From positions 9,160,590 through 9,224,589 of the forward strand of contig JAYGXS010000006.1 of assembly GCA_036362985.1 (NCBI GenBank): a stretch of 64,000 nt of DNA, written 5' to 3'. The number at the start of each line of letters is the position of its first letter. The stretch's first letter is position 1. A program made the translations under genes and the position numbers. The notes beneath the pieces were generated by a model. That model did not search any database. It was not told the DNA's origin and saw nothing but the letters and a program-made list of their open reading frames with translations. This DNA is from Ligula intestinalis. Lineage: Eukaryota; Platyhelminthes; Cestoda; Diphyllobothriidea; Diphyllobothriidae. Shown here piece by piece: positions 45,300-56,600 of the stretch.

Positions 45300-47879
45300 T
45301 TGACAGAAATTGCCTTGTAAACACCCTTAGATTTCATGAATTAGACCAGCTGTTTTAGGGTCCGCTTAAACTTTTCCATTCTGCGCTTAACTGACCGGTC
45401 TGCATGTATACTAGTGAAGCCAATCCTGACTCAAATGCCTGATTTGTCTACGCAGACTAGGTGTTTGAATTAACAAACGCACGACCGAGCATTAATGCTA
45501 AGGGTTGAGTGATCCTATAAACTTTTCAACTGCCCACCTGATGACTTAAAAATCACCAAGGCCACACAATTTTTACCGTTTGCATTGTATGACTTACAGA
45601 ATGTAATTCTTCTACGCATGCCTGCAGCTCTTTTGTCTGATAAGGCGGACGACAATGGTTAATGTAACAAGCGTGTCGCGGCTGTGATAAAACACTTCAT
45701 TTTCTCAGGCAAACGACTGTTTATGAGGAAATGTGTATGAGTCTGTTGGTTGTCCCATGTAAAATAATTTAATTTCACTTCTATTATTGCACTACTAACC
45801 TCTCTAGTTTATTACAAACCTCATCATTGTCTTCATTGATAACAATTGTGCATAAAACGGTCTCTTGAACACCATCACAGTAGATATAATATTCAGTAGA
45901 TTTATGTAAGTCAGTCACAAATGATTGCGGTGTCCAACTCGAATTAAAGCTTTTCCAGCTTCTCTAGTGTAAGGCTGTTCCCACATTTACACCGCATCCC
46001 ATTGTCTGGCTCCAAGCGGATGAGTTATGAAAAACTTAATTTCTTGCTTCTTACTTGAAGAATAATGCACCTTTTTCAAAATAATGAACAATTTTTTAGG
46101 TTATTGTTTCACAATCACCAAAATATGTTAAGCTTTTGGTGACAAACATAAAATTTCTTAACATATGTTACATATTTATGAACTTTTGCTAAATAAAAAG
46201 GCTCCTGCAGCTAAATGTTTCCTAAATATTGCTAATATTAATATTTTTGTGCAAAGTATATGTTAAATGTACATTTGTTTAACAATGGTGAGGATAACAT
46301 AGTCAAGTATGACCATTTTTTGAATTTCCAAGGTGGTTGACGACTGAACATTCCCTCGCATAAATCATGCTTGATAAATGAATGCTTGCAAATTATTGGT
46401 AGCTACTTGCAAGATGGCAATCACAGATGCACGAAAACATAGACCCGATAATAATTGCTTACCTTAAATAATTATATGATGCATTGGATAAGTGAAGTGA
46501 ATTGCATTTCAAAATGGTCTGATGTAAATAAGAAGAACTTAGGATAATTTAATTCTTTGCTTACGTTTTCGAATAAGTATAACTTGTTCGTCGTCAGACT
46601 ACATTAAAATTTACAACGAGCAGAGAAGTCATTGAGGAGAGGGTTATGGTAAGGGGAATCCTGCGGCTAAATGCTGTGTAGTTCAGAGAAGAGGTGGTAT
46701 CGAATGGATTGCGTGCCATGTGTTGTGAAGGGAAGGTGGAAGTGCAAACTTAAACGAGCACATACGGTCTGTTGTTGTTTCAGACTGTGCTCAGTATAGC
46801 GGGCCACGCGCTGAATCCGACAAATTGTTAACAAAGGTGTAAATGAACGTTCTATTATTGTGTTTTATTTTGTTTATGCTTTATTTACTTTTAATACTGG
46901 CGGAGCTTGAATGCCAAACTTCCAGGATTTTTCTGGCGCTTCTCGTGTTCGACATACCGATCACCACGGTGACATCCCAATTAAAGCACTCTCAAGAATG
47001 TGCCTAAATACGAGTGGTAAGGGATCGCGTCGGCAAGCGGCCAAATTATGTTCCTAAATGCGAGTGTACAGACGTCGTTGTGTGGCCAAAATAAATACAT
47101 GGACAGCCGGCGCACGGTATGTGGTAAATAATGATACATAATTGGTCTACTCGTAGATGTCATTTACTATGTGAACTACTAATTATTATTAAAAAACGAA
47201 ATTAACATTTTAATCCCCAAGATGCATAGGCTTTCGAAGCTATAACTTGGAAATTATATTAAAATATTTCATTAATCACTTATCAAACCCTTTTATTTAT
47301 GAAATAATAGCTTTTATTTAGTAAAAAAATTTCAATGGCTTCTTACTATTTAATATCAATTATTAACAGGTGGACATTTAAATGCTCAAAAATTGTCCAG
47401 CAATGTCACTTACTTCCAGATTTTGTGCACCTATCAAGATTTCGTTCGGCGTTTATATCAAAAAGTTAAACTGCATACATCGGCTGACATAATTTAATGA
47501 AAATCCGTTTTGGATATCAAGCCTTCCGCGTCCGTATAATTTTTAGAAATTCCTCCGAAACACACAGTCGAGCAACAAGAGGTATGCAACAAACGTCTTA
47601 AAGGTTTTTTAGTCAGATTTATATAAAAAATTCAAAAGAGATTTTTCTCATTCAAAAACCCTTAAATAAGGTATTCCGCTGAGAGCGGGTTTGCGAAGAA
47701 GCTGACTGGCGAAATATATGATTGACTCTTGTGCACATGTCACATTACTGTTTGATTGTGTTGCAAAATGATTAGGAGAACTCCAAAAGTGTTCCCAAAT
47801 GCTTGCTACTGGACATTTTCCCACAGTTAGTCCGATGCTTCTGATTAACCACACTTCCAGTTTTCACGCGTGTTTACTT
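45300..47879. other. No gene seen; short duplication at 46998-47067
   Basis: AT-rich DNA. The words atgtgcctaaatacgagtg and atgttcctaaatgcgagtg repeat about 52 bp apart near 46998 and 47048. The minus frame 47854-47648 adjoins the LINE and may be its eroded continuation. Confidence 0.4.
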
Positions 47880-49573
47880 GCAGTACAATATGGAGCAAAT
47901 TATCGCTACTTTCGTTACCAAAGCAGCATGAATTATTGTCAATGTTAAATCAAAATAGTACTTTTGCAATTCAGTAAGTGAATGGGAGGAACCACATCCC
48001 AGATCAGTTAGGTTGTAAACCCTCCTATACGACAAGTAGGTACTACCGAAGCGCATAATGTTGCATTTGGTGAAATAAGGTGCTAGGAACCGTTGTTTTA
48101 CCCTTGCTCGAGTTGGTAAAAATCTGCCTGCAGATTAGCTTTGTCATCTTCGCTACGAATGACCTTCAACACTTTTAAGCGGTCGGTGAGCATTGCATTT
48201 TTGCAGTCTTATCACCTTATGCAGTCGTCGATATGTATAAGGAAGAGGATAGGGCCCAGAACGGAACCCCGCGGGGACAAATATCAACCGCCACCTCCAC
48301 CGATCGCCGATCCCCAAGACATACGATCTAAGTTCGACGAGTCAGAAAGTTTTCGATCCATCGAAAAAGGTTGACTGGTACCCCTATACGTCTAAGCTTG
48401 TTTAGGTGACGTTGATGAGGCACAGTGTCAACTTTCTTCTTGAAATCTACGAAGACTGTATGCACCGTATTTCCTTGATCGAGTGCTCTGGTCCATTGTT
48501 ATAGACAGTAGAGTAAATTTGTCAATCAGGACCGTTCACTACGGAATCCTTGCTGTTTGTCAGAAAGACGTCCATTACACTTCAAATAAATGCATCAACG
48601 CTATTTTGATAATAAGCTCCATGATCTTGCAGCATATTGGCCTGTAATTGATTGCGGACGCCCGACTGCATCCGACTTTTAAATCGTCGGCAAACATTGC
48701 AGGTTCTTAGTATAATACACTTATGTAGTCGTCGATATGTATAAGGAAGAGGATAGGGCCCAGAACGGAACCCTGGGGGCCCCAATATCAACCGGCACCT
48801 CCGCCAATCGCCGATCCCCAAGACATACGGTCTAAGTTCGACCAGACAGGAAGTTTTCGATCCCTCGACAAAGGTTGACTGGCACCCCTATACGTCTGAG
48901 CTTGTTAAGGTGACATTGATGAGGCACAGTGTCAAATGCCTTTTTGAAATCTACGAAGATTGCGTGCACCGCATTTCCTTGATCTAGTGCTCTGGTAAAT
49001 TGTAATAGACAAGCGAGAAAATTTGTCAAGCAGGACCGTCCACTACAGAATCCTTGCTGTTTGTAAGAAAGACGTCGATGACACACTAATAAATGCATCA
49101 ACACTATTTTCATAAGTATTTCCATGATCTTGCAGCATACTAAAGTAAGGTTTATTGGTCTGTAGTTGATTGCGGATGCCCGTATCTACATTTGTGTATG
49201 GGTGGGATCCACACTGCCTTCCAGTCGGATGGCAGTTGGCCTCTGTTTAGGGAGGCCTGAATGATTAACTGCTTTGGTTCTGTCAAATCCATGGCTAGCT
49301 CCTTTTAGATATGCCGTCAGGACTTGGCCACTTCGTGTCTTGGAGTTTAAGAAGATTTTGCAAAAAAATACTTTCCATTAGCTCATTTGACTCACACTGG
49401 ACCAGTAAATTTTCATAGGGCCATTTCTTAAGTAAGCTGATTTTTGTTAATACTACTCTCTCAACCAAACTCTGATTTGTTTTGCTTATAGTTCTAACTA
49501 TACTGTTATAATAATTTGGGGCGACGTCGCGTGTGCTGACTACCCGCAAAATAACTTTTATTATGTTTTCCAA
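47880..49573 (-). pseudogene. CR1-like LINE ORF2 with duplicated RT domain
   Basis: On minus, fragments in order: LQDTKWPSPDGI (49330s), LNRGQLPSDWKAVWIPPIHK, NYRPINLTLVCCKIMEIL (49140s), QQGFCSGRSCLTNFL, FVDFKKAFDTVPHQCHLNKL, GSVLGPILFLIHIDD and the catalytic MFADDLKVG (48690s). Then comes a second run of NYRP..CCKIME, FVDFKKKVDTVPHQRHLNKL, GSVLGPILFLIHIDDC, LKVLKVIRSEDDKANLQADF, and at 48056 MRFGSTYLSYRRVYNLTD. These are the RT blocks of CR1/jockey-superfamily non-LTR retrotransposons. Several frameshifts and stops make it dead. In the second copy the FADD box reads LTDR. No endonuclease domain is visible. Confidence 0.85.
48217..49222 (-). repeat. 504-bp tandem duplication inside the LINE RT
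   Basis: The text gtcgtcgatatgtataagga occurs at 48224 and again at 48728, and the two following stretches stay collinear at an offset of 504 bp for most of the unit. Each unit carries the RT palm from the NYRP box to the region before FADD. The copies differ at many points, so the duplication is old. The junction on minus joins FADDLKVGCSR directly to SAINYRP. Confidence 0.8.
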
Positions 49574-49614
49574 CTTCTTTCACGAGATAGTGCACTAACT
49601 CTAAGAGAAGGCAA

Positions 49615-50185
49615 AGCGTGTAAACTGTTAACACACTTACTAGCTACCTTAGGCTACATTTAATGAAATAGCCCACCTGCCGTGCGTATCATCTCGAGAA
49701 GTGCAGCCCACGCTTTCACACGTATTTTACTATCGACTGAAGTCACACCTTGGATATGAAAATGACATTAAAATTACTTTCGCGCTTATGCTTAATGTTT
49801 CCACCAGTTCACTAAAAGAAGACGCCTAATGACATGTCTTTCAGTTATGTGCCTCCTCAACCACAATCTTGTTGCACGAACACTAATTTAACGAAATTGT
49901 CACTACATTTCCGTCAGAAAATATTTAGACTTGGGAAAAATTTTGTATCTGTCAAACACAAGTGTTCGCATAGGTTTGCCATTAATTTGAAGTGCATCAT
50001 AACGGGTTAATGAATTAACTGATTATAGAATAAGACTGAATAAGGAAGCATTTTCGCTCTCTAAGGTAAAAGAATTTTTGGGAACTGTACAAAACTGTGG
50101 GTGCCTGTAACACTCTTATGAATGTTAACACTTCATAAAATATAAAGAGCCCCTACTGACAAAACCTCGAATAAAACCGTCTAAT
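49615..50185. repeat. Repeat family A, copy 2 (right half)
   Basis: Collinear with 10025-10545; it abuts the upstream end of the LINE. Landmarks are gtaaactgttaac, cccacgctttc, tttcgcgctta and actgacaaaacctc. No coding content. Confidence 0.7.
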
Positions 50186-51249
50186 GAGGAGTAAATGGAT
50201 AAGAGATCAGCATTTGATCAATATACTGCCTATTCGCTGGCAACCAGTTTTTTCAAGCTGATTATGCTTTTAGAGACGATTCAATTTATGCCACCGAGGG
50301 CGTTTTGCCGACGCGCTATGGGGCTATCCGGCACATACGTTTCCTCTCAATTATTATGCTTAAATTGCATGTTAATATCTACGCTCAGTACGTAATACTT
50401 GGATCTATTCCTCTGCAGGGGTGTCTGTTGTTGCTTAAATGCGTCGTGGAGCCCTGCCAATTTGTACCCGTAAAATAAAGACCAAGCACGTTATTGCGCA
50501 CTGGATAAGGAGGCCTTTGTGCGTTGAATCTTTCTTCTTATTCCAAACTCTGCTTTCTGTTTAAATTTCTAGCATAGAAGAGTGCGCATCTACTCTGAGT
50601 TCTGAAAGCCTGCTTGCTGTTTTCACATTTCAGTTCAAAATTTGTCACCAGAAAAGCATGGACATATTAACAAAACACGCATATGCTGCTCTGATGACGC
50701 TTCGCGAGACGCCATATTGATTGCTTCGTAGCTGTTACGCGTGATGATATGGCGCATCCTGCCGACGAGATTAGTGCTTCACCCAATCACTCGGGTGAGT
50801 CAAAAAGGCATTCGGAATGATACCCACGCAAGGGCGCATTCTGATATGCCAGCGAGCAATTCAACCTTAAAGGTATGCATATGCTTTTTGCTGGACCAGT
50901 ACGTAGTACTAAATAAGTAAATATTGTGTCCTTCTTCCACAATTGCCACTATGTTGTCTTTTGGGCATTCGAATGCGGTGCTGTTGGATGGAAAACATAT
51001 TGACTTGGTGCAAGGTTATCCAACATTGAGCAACCACTACTGGTCTTCTGGCAGGCATATTTCATCTTGAATTCACTAATCTTGCTAGTGGTTCTTAGCA
51101 ACCCTGCTTCAATAAACAGCTCACATAGGACGAGTAAGCATCTCAGGTGAGTGTTGTCAATGCGCTCGTTTTTTTTCGTTTCAACGCAAACTTTTGCCCT
51201 GAAAAATGAAAGTGAATATAAGTGAATGTAAAAAAAGGCGTGTGAACCA
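50186..51249. other. No gene seen
   Basis: Mixed AT-rich DNA between two family A fragments. The frame at 50195-50395 is unsupported. Confidence 0.45.
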
Positions 51250-51605
51250 AAGTTGTCAGGATATAATTTTTCTTTGTAACCTCCTGTACAAATAAACGAG
51301 AGATGCTGCGCCTAACATGCAGGCACCTGATGCTCCGCAGTAAAATGTTCTGTGAGCTTTGCTTTAGCAGAAGCACAAAGCAGATCTGCTACCACTGCTT
51401 GTGCGCTGGTTGCGGAAGTCGTGTGCCCTGAACAGATTGGGATTAACCTAAGTGTGTCAGTTGAACTCTAACAAATCAAAATGCTCGGAAACCGTTAGAG
51501 TTTCAGTGAAAATATCGGAGAGCCTGACCCAAGCAATATAATAGGAGAAGGTGTTGCGGGTTAATTGTTATCATAGTTACTGGCTACCTAAAGCTGCATA
51601 AGTAA
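51250..51605. repeat. Repeat family A, copy 3 (left half)
   Basis: Collinear with about 9730-10060: aaagttgtcaggatataatt against aaaattgtcaggatttaatt, then ctgcgcct, tgtgtcagttgaactctaac against tgtgtcagttcaactctagc, and ggttaattgtta against cggtaaactgtta. The left half lies downstream of the right half (49615), so they are not one interrupted copy. Confidence 0.65.
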
Positions 51606-52282
51606 CAGTGTTTCACTTTCATGGGAAGTTAAAAATAAGGGCTCACATTTGTGAATGAGCATCTATGGTGGGTGTCGTATCCCAGCTTGTTTTTTTTCTT
51701 TCATCGGAAAGTATCAGTATCAATATATTGATAGATGTGTAGGAAAGATTCGTTTGAGTGACCTATTTGTACATATATGCAGTGGTAGCCAAAAATTTAT
51801 TTCTCAGACTGTTGGCGAGGCCAGTTGTCCTGTGTCATAGGATGAAAATAGGAGCAGACAGTGAAAAAAACTCCTTTGGTTTTATTAGGAGAAATCTGTC
51901 ACTCTTGTGGGGGTAATGCGTGGAATTAAAACGAAAAATAGAGGGATTGAACCAGGAGCATTGCAAAGGTTCCCAGGAACATCACCTATGTGGAAGCCAC
52001 GTCCTGATTCTTCCTTGCTGATTGCAGAGTCCGCCAACGGAACTGGAAATACAGAGGCATCCGTCCAGATCATCGACAGTCCGCTTTGAGTCAAAACAAG
52101 GGTGAATGTTTAGGCCGTCAGGTCTGGCTGATAAGATCGCTAGTGGGGTAATCACTGTACGCAGATAGCTAAGTAGGGTAGACCGCGGAGACCTTCGCAT
52201 GAGGCAATGCGTGGGAGGGCGTTATAACTAGCAAACGTGAATTGATATAAAAACTAATACAACTGAAAAATTGAAAGCATTA
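51606..52282. other. No gene confirmed
   Basis: Overlapping frames at 51885-52200 on both strands lie in a GC-richer patch next to the LINE 3' end and are probably part of that insertion. Nothing recognisable. Confidence 0.4.
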
Positions 52283-52670
52283 TTAGTATTGAACATTGTC
52301 AGTTCCGATCCATCGTGCACTGCTATATTGATCCAGTTTTCGCTTAAAACCCTCTAGAGATTCCGACATAATGACGTCCTGAAGAAGCGCATTCCACGCC
52401 TCGACCACCCTATTTGAAAAGAAGTGTTTCCGAGCGTCACACCAGTCCCCTGTCACCTTTAATTTGAGAGCATGACCCCTCAGATTCTTGGTCGTTGCTA
52501 ATTCGAAAAATCCCCTGATATGAGTCAGCAGTTTTGAAGACGTTATACGCACAATGCTAGTATCAGGTCCCCCCGAAGCTGCCTGTAGCGCAATGGGAAG
52601 AGGTTGAGATACGACAGTTCGTTTCGTAAGGTTGCGAGCCCTGCCTCAATGTAATGCTTCACAGAGATAC
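52283..52670 (-). pseudogene. CR1-like LINE ORF2 C-terminal remnant
   Basis: On minus: GLATLRNELSYLNLFPLRYR, QLRGDLILA, then (after a shift) LLTHIRGFFELATTKNLRGH, ALKLK, RKHFFSNRVVEAWNALLQDV and LEGFKRKLDQY. These match the conserved tail of CR1-type polymerases (RL..L.L..L..RRLRGDLI ... LRGH..KL ... FFSNRV...WN.LP..V......FK..LD). At least one frameshift separates the two blocks, so it is a dead 5'-truncated copy. It is better preserved than the one at 28130-28449. Confidence 0.82.
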
Positions 52671-53639
52671 TGGAGAAAGAACTCGTTCTCGTCAGAAACA
52701 CCCTACAAAAAAATGGATTTCCCAGGAAGTTCATCAATAAGTTTATGGAAGAAAGTCCACCAAAACCGGAAGTACCGACGGCTGATAAAAAACCCATATT
52801 TCATACATTGCCATTTCAAAGTGACCCAGCAAGCGAATTTCGACAGCTTTGCATGAACGCTGCAATCGCGTGTACCTATTCGGCTGCAAAGTTAGGAGTA
52901 GTATTTTCCAGCACTCCACTTCTTCGCCTTGATGGCAAAGAAAGACTCTCGTTCCAGAATTCGTCAATGTAAATCTACAACTTTACATGCTCCTGCGGGG
53001 CTATTAACATTGGTTGAACAACTCGATGGCTATCCAAACACATGCGGGAACACCATTCTGCCTGGTTAAACAAAGGCGAGGTCAAGTCAATATCAAGTGT
53101 GATTTTGGCTCACTTGGATGACAGCGGTCACCTGGTAGAGGTAACCCGAGCGTTTCGAGTGTTGTATTAAAGTACCAGCGAAACACTCTAAATTCCTGCG
53201 TCAACGGATACTTGCGACGGCAGAAACCGCGGCGATACTACTCACAAACCCGAGCTTATGTGCGCAGAAGGCCCCTGTGGCCAATAACAAACTCAACATC
53301 CATCTGCACACCATCTAGAATGCCGCGAGATGATGAGCAGACAGTGACAACTGGTGTCTAGACGCCGCGAAGCGACGAGATGACCAGTTGATCTGAACTA
53401 ATTATGGGACACATCCCTCCTCCCCCTGCCCCCCCCCCTTTTGATCTCTTGAAACTCTTCCACCCCCTTAAATACCTGGTTGCTTAATCTTTTACTTACT
53501 CTTCCCCTTTATATTATTGTATACGCCTGATGATGAATAAATCGAAAACGTTCGTTTACCTAGCTTGACCTCTTGAAAACAGGTCTTCTGCCATTTTGTG
53601 CGCGTTCGTAGTGGATGTCAAGCGCCCTGTGAAAATCAG
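52671..53639. other. No gene confirmed; C-run and motif-like text
   Basis: Frames at 52632-52972 on both strands adjoin the LINE tail and are unrecognised. A C/CT-rich low-complexity run lies at 53412-53442. At 53528-53555 ctgatgatgaataaatcgaa then aacgttcg resembles the hammerhead-like motif at 5290. Confidence 0.4.
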
Positions 53640-53870
53640 GCTTAACCCGATTGCGTGAGTACAACTTTAGCAAAGGAAGTGCTCGCCAGCTGTAAGCGTT
53701 TTAATATGAGCTCTTATTTTGTTAGCAATATCAGAAAACATGAAAAAAGCGGATTAATCGGAAAAGCACTAGGGTTAAAATGTTAACAATGTTACCAGCT
53801 GCCGTAAGCATCGCATTATGCTGGGTATTATAACAGCCTGCGGCAAAGATAAGCTATGAATTAAGCAGGC
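53640..53870. repeat. Repeat family A, copy 4 (diverged)
   Basis: aggcttaacccgattgcgtg then agtacaactttagcaaa match gggcttaacccagttgtgtc then agttcaactctagcaaa at about 9890. The text degrades after about 53870. Confidence 0.45.
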
Positions 53871-55296
53871 TACCTGTTCTGGTGGATAAGCAGTCACTGA
53901 CTGGTAGTGATAGCATTACCAGGGTGCGAAGAGCTGAAGTCTAAAGCACAGACTGCCTTTTTACATTACGCAAGTCCAAAATGATTAAAAAATTGCAGTG
54001 CGAGCGTGAATCACCATAACATAGACTTGTTTGTCGTGAAGAAAGTTTCTTGAGCGACATTGCTAGGGAGGATAACCACGAAGGTAAGTTATCAGGAATC
54101 CTTGTTAAACTGTCTGTTTTTAAATCTCTAGGGAACCTGTCTGCTTACGATAATACGATTCAAGTTACTGTGTCCGTGGTAACTGACGGGTTAGGGAAAC
54201 CATGTCTGGTGTTGTGGGCGAAACGTATGCCATATGGACTATTCAATCGAAAACGGTCTTTTTGTTTTCAATGCTGAAATATGCGAACGCATCTGGTACC
54301 TGGTAGTCAAAGCCCGATGGTCTGCAGTCTCTATCAGTGACATGGGAATCTTTTCTGCCTGTCCGAAGTACGATTCCCCTTATCACGCGTTCAAAAAATA
54401 AAAACCCCAAAAGTCGTTTCTCAACCCACCTTATTTCAATGTTTTCCACGCGGTGCATCTGACAGACACGGTCTGCTTGGTGACTTCTCGAAACAAGGTA
54501 ACAGTGCAAAACTGACAGTCAGTGTTCGAATGGCTTACGCTCGACTAAAACCTTATTTTTTGCATATTTGCGTCATTTCTGTGTATGCACTTACATCAGC
54601 TGCCCAACTGTTAGCTAAAGATAAGTTCTAATCGCATCTTCGTGGTAGGTGAAATACTCACTAGGCGTTATATGTTAGTTGCTAAGGTAAATTTACTGGA
54701 TGGACTCGGTCTGTTGGCTCGTAAAATGGTCACCTAATTGGTCATTTTCGACTTGGCCCCAGACCCGACAATGGTGGGGGACTGTTGAACTGTGCTGATC
54801 CGAACTAACTGCTCGTCACCAGCAGAAATTATAAACATCGTCAAAATGGCTAGTAAAGTTGCATTCAAACTACGACAGTACCGCTTATCACATATATGTC
54901 ATTCTAGTTCCTTCTGGGGTTCGCAGTTAGGTCGACTGTGTCAGGTCGATGTGACGGGTCGAAACTTATAAGACCGACAGCGTTCTCGGGCGTTCTCACC
55001 CAACAAGGCACGTCTTGTCACCCTTCAAATGCCACATGCAACGCCTTGCTAATGAACCAGCAGAAACTGAAATGAATACGTACCTCAATGCCAAGCATGA
55101 CAGAGGAAGTGCTACAAGTGTCAATGAGTATGTCGTTCCAAAAAAATGTAAAAGGGAATTTGGTAAATTGTGTCCTTTCGTTAGAAATGGGCAGGTTTGC
55201 AGTAAACATGGCGTTATCCGCAAATTACGTGACTCTTTGCGCTTTTTTCAGTTTTGCGTTGTATGTTTCACGATGTTCAAGCAAAACAATTTCCGC
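53871..55296. other. No gene confirmed; upstream region of the protease locus
   Basis: Frames 54050-54277 (plus), 54243-54509 (minus) and 55015-55374 (plus) overlap one another and contain no motif. The last runs through the (TA)n tract into the protease exon 1 region in another frame and is probably chance. Confidence 0.4.
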
Positions 55297-55320
55297 TCTA
55301 TATATATATATATATATAAT
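55297..55320 (+). promoter_or_regulatory. (TA)n tract, possible TATA region of the protease gene
   Basis: ctctatatatatatatatat followed by ataataagg ends about 50 nt before the ATG at 55371. It is a microsatellite but sits where a TATA box would be for a gene with a short leader. Function is inferred from position only. Confidence 0.3.
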
Positions 55321-55370
55321 AAGGTAGATGTGGTGGCTCAAAAGGATGTAAGTCCTGTTGATGCTCCAAC

Positions 55371-55428
55371 ATGACTCTTTGGCTGGCTGTGCTATTTCCC
55401 CATATTCTGCTTTGGGTCACTTCAAACG
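55371..55428 (+). CDS. Protease exon 1: signal peptide
   Basis: ATG at 55371 followed by TLWLAVLFPHILLWVTSN, a classic hydrophobic leader. The donor is perfect (G then GTGAGT), phase 1. Intron 1 (about 3.5 kb) ends at ttacaaag before 58976, where two nucleotides complete an Ala codon. Confidence 0.75.
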
Positions 55429-56324
55429 GTGAGTGAATTTTTAGGTTCCTTCTCTCATACCTCAATTTGCATAATAGGGCCAGCTAAAGGTTAAACTTCA
55501 AACACTAATGCGCAAGTCTCCTCCCAGTTCTTCTCTTGCGGTTGAGTGAAAGACTACGATAGACCGGAAAAGTAATGTATGCGCTTGAACTTAATCTATT
55601 CCAAAGCACACAATCTAAAGAATAGATTTACCTGGTTATATGAACCAGAAATTATAGTAACGTTTTAGATATTTTATAGATGGCATTTGATTGTATGCAG
55701 TGCGCAAAACGCCTACTTCTTAAATAGGTATTTCTTTAGCGTAATCCGTTTATCAGGCATACTGAAGATCGTTCAGAAGCCGTTTTCATTGTTTGACGGA
55801 ACTATCTCGAATTTAAGTTACATTATAATCTGCATTGATAACCCAATTAAGATAATTAATCGAATCTGAAGCAAACGTGATCAATTTTACTAAAAGGTTT
55901 TTAAGTGTTTGAGTAGTTTACTCTGAAGTTATTTCACCCAAGATGGGACGCGGACTTTCAAGAAGCTTCGGTTTCATCACTGGTAAAGCGTACCTATTGT
56001 AAGAACTGGCTACTTAAGAGTATGCATTTTAACATTTGCTATGACCGTCATTCAATATTTCAAATATATTTTGTAGAAAGTATGCACCGACAACTACATT
56101 TTTTAAACTGGTTAATAACACATAACACATCTTTGAATTGTGCACTCAAAGAAAAAGAACCTTTCTGTTTAAAAATGTTGCTAATTGTGTGCTTTTTTAC
56201 CATTGTGATACCTTTTTCTATAAAATCATATCCATAAATGTGCCAATACGGCCTTTACTGCATAATATCTATTTCACATTGAAAACAATATTTTCTAATT
56301 AATACGTGTTTTCTTGCTCAACGC

Positions 56325-56600
56325 GCAGGCGAAAACGTACTTTTCGTTAATCAGGATGTACACTGTGCACATTTTATAAAACTTGAATTGGAGTGTAGCA
56401 GTCACTGAGTTAGAAAATTATTCATTAATTGACCTACTTTTTTAAAATGGAAAGCTACCATTTCTCTTTGTGTGAAATTTAAAGCAGGCAAAATTTTCTT
56501 TTAAAAAGTACAGCTCATATTGTTCTTGGTATGTTTTCCATTGAATATATTTAACTGTTTTTAAAGCATTCCAAGCAAATGATTAAAAGCATAGTCACAA
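56325..56600. repeat. Family C repeat copy 2, inside protease intron 1
   Basis: Partner of 40575-40860 in the same orientation. The rest of intron 1 (55429-58975) is AT-rich with unsupported frames at 55687, 56022, 57428-57649 and 58405. An alternative leader-like frame at 57795 (MFENMLPFLLLFTFVMKM), with a TATATA word at 57732, was noted but its splice phase does not fit exon 2. Confidence 0.55.

Noticed and set aside
48582..48821. Independent minus-strand gene of 79 codons
   Set aside because: It is an out-of-frame reading across the junction of the duplicated LINE reverse transcriptase.
55015..55374. 119-codon plus frame ahead of the protease exon
   Set aside because: It runs through a TA microsatellite and overlaps exon 1 in another frame. 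The protease leader explains the region better.
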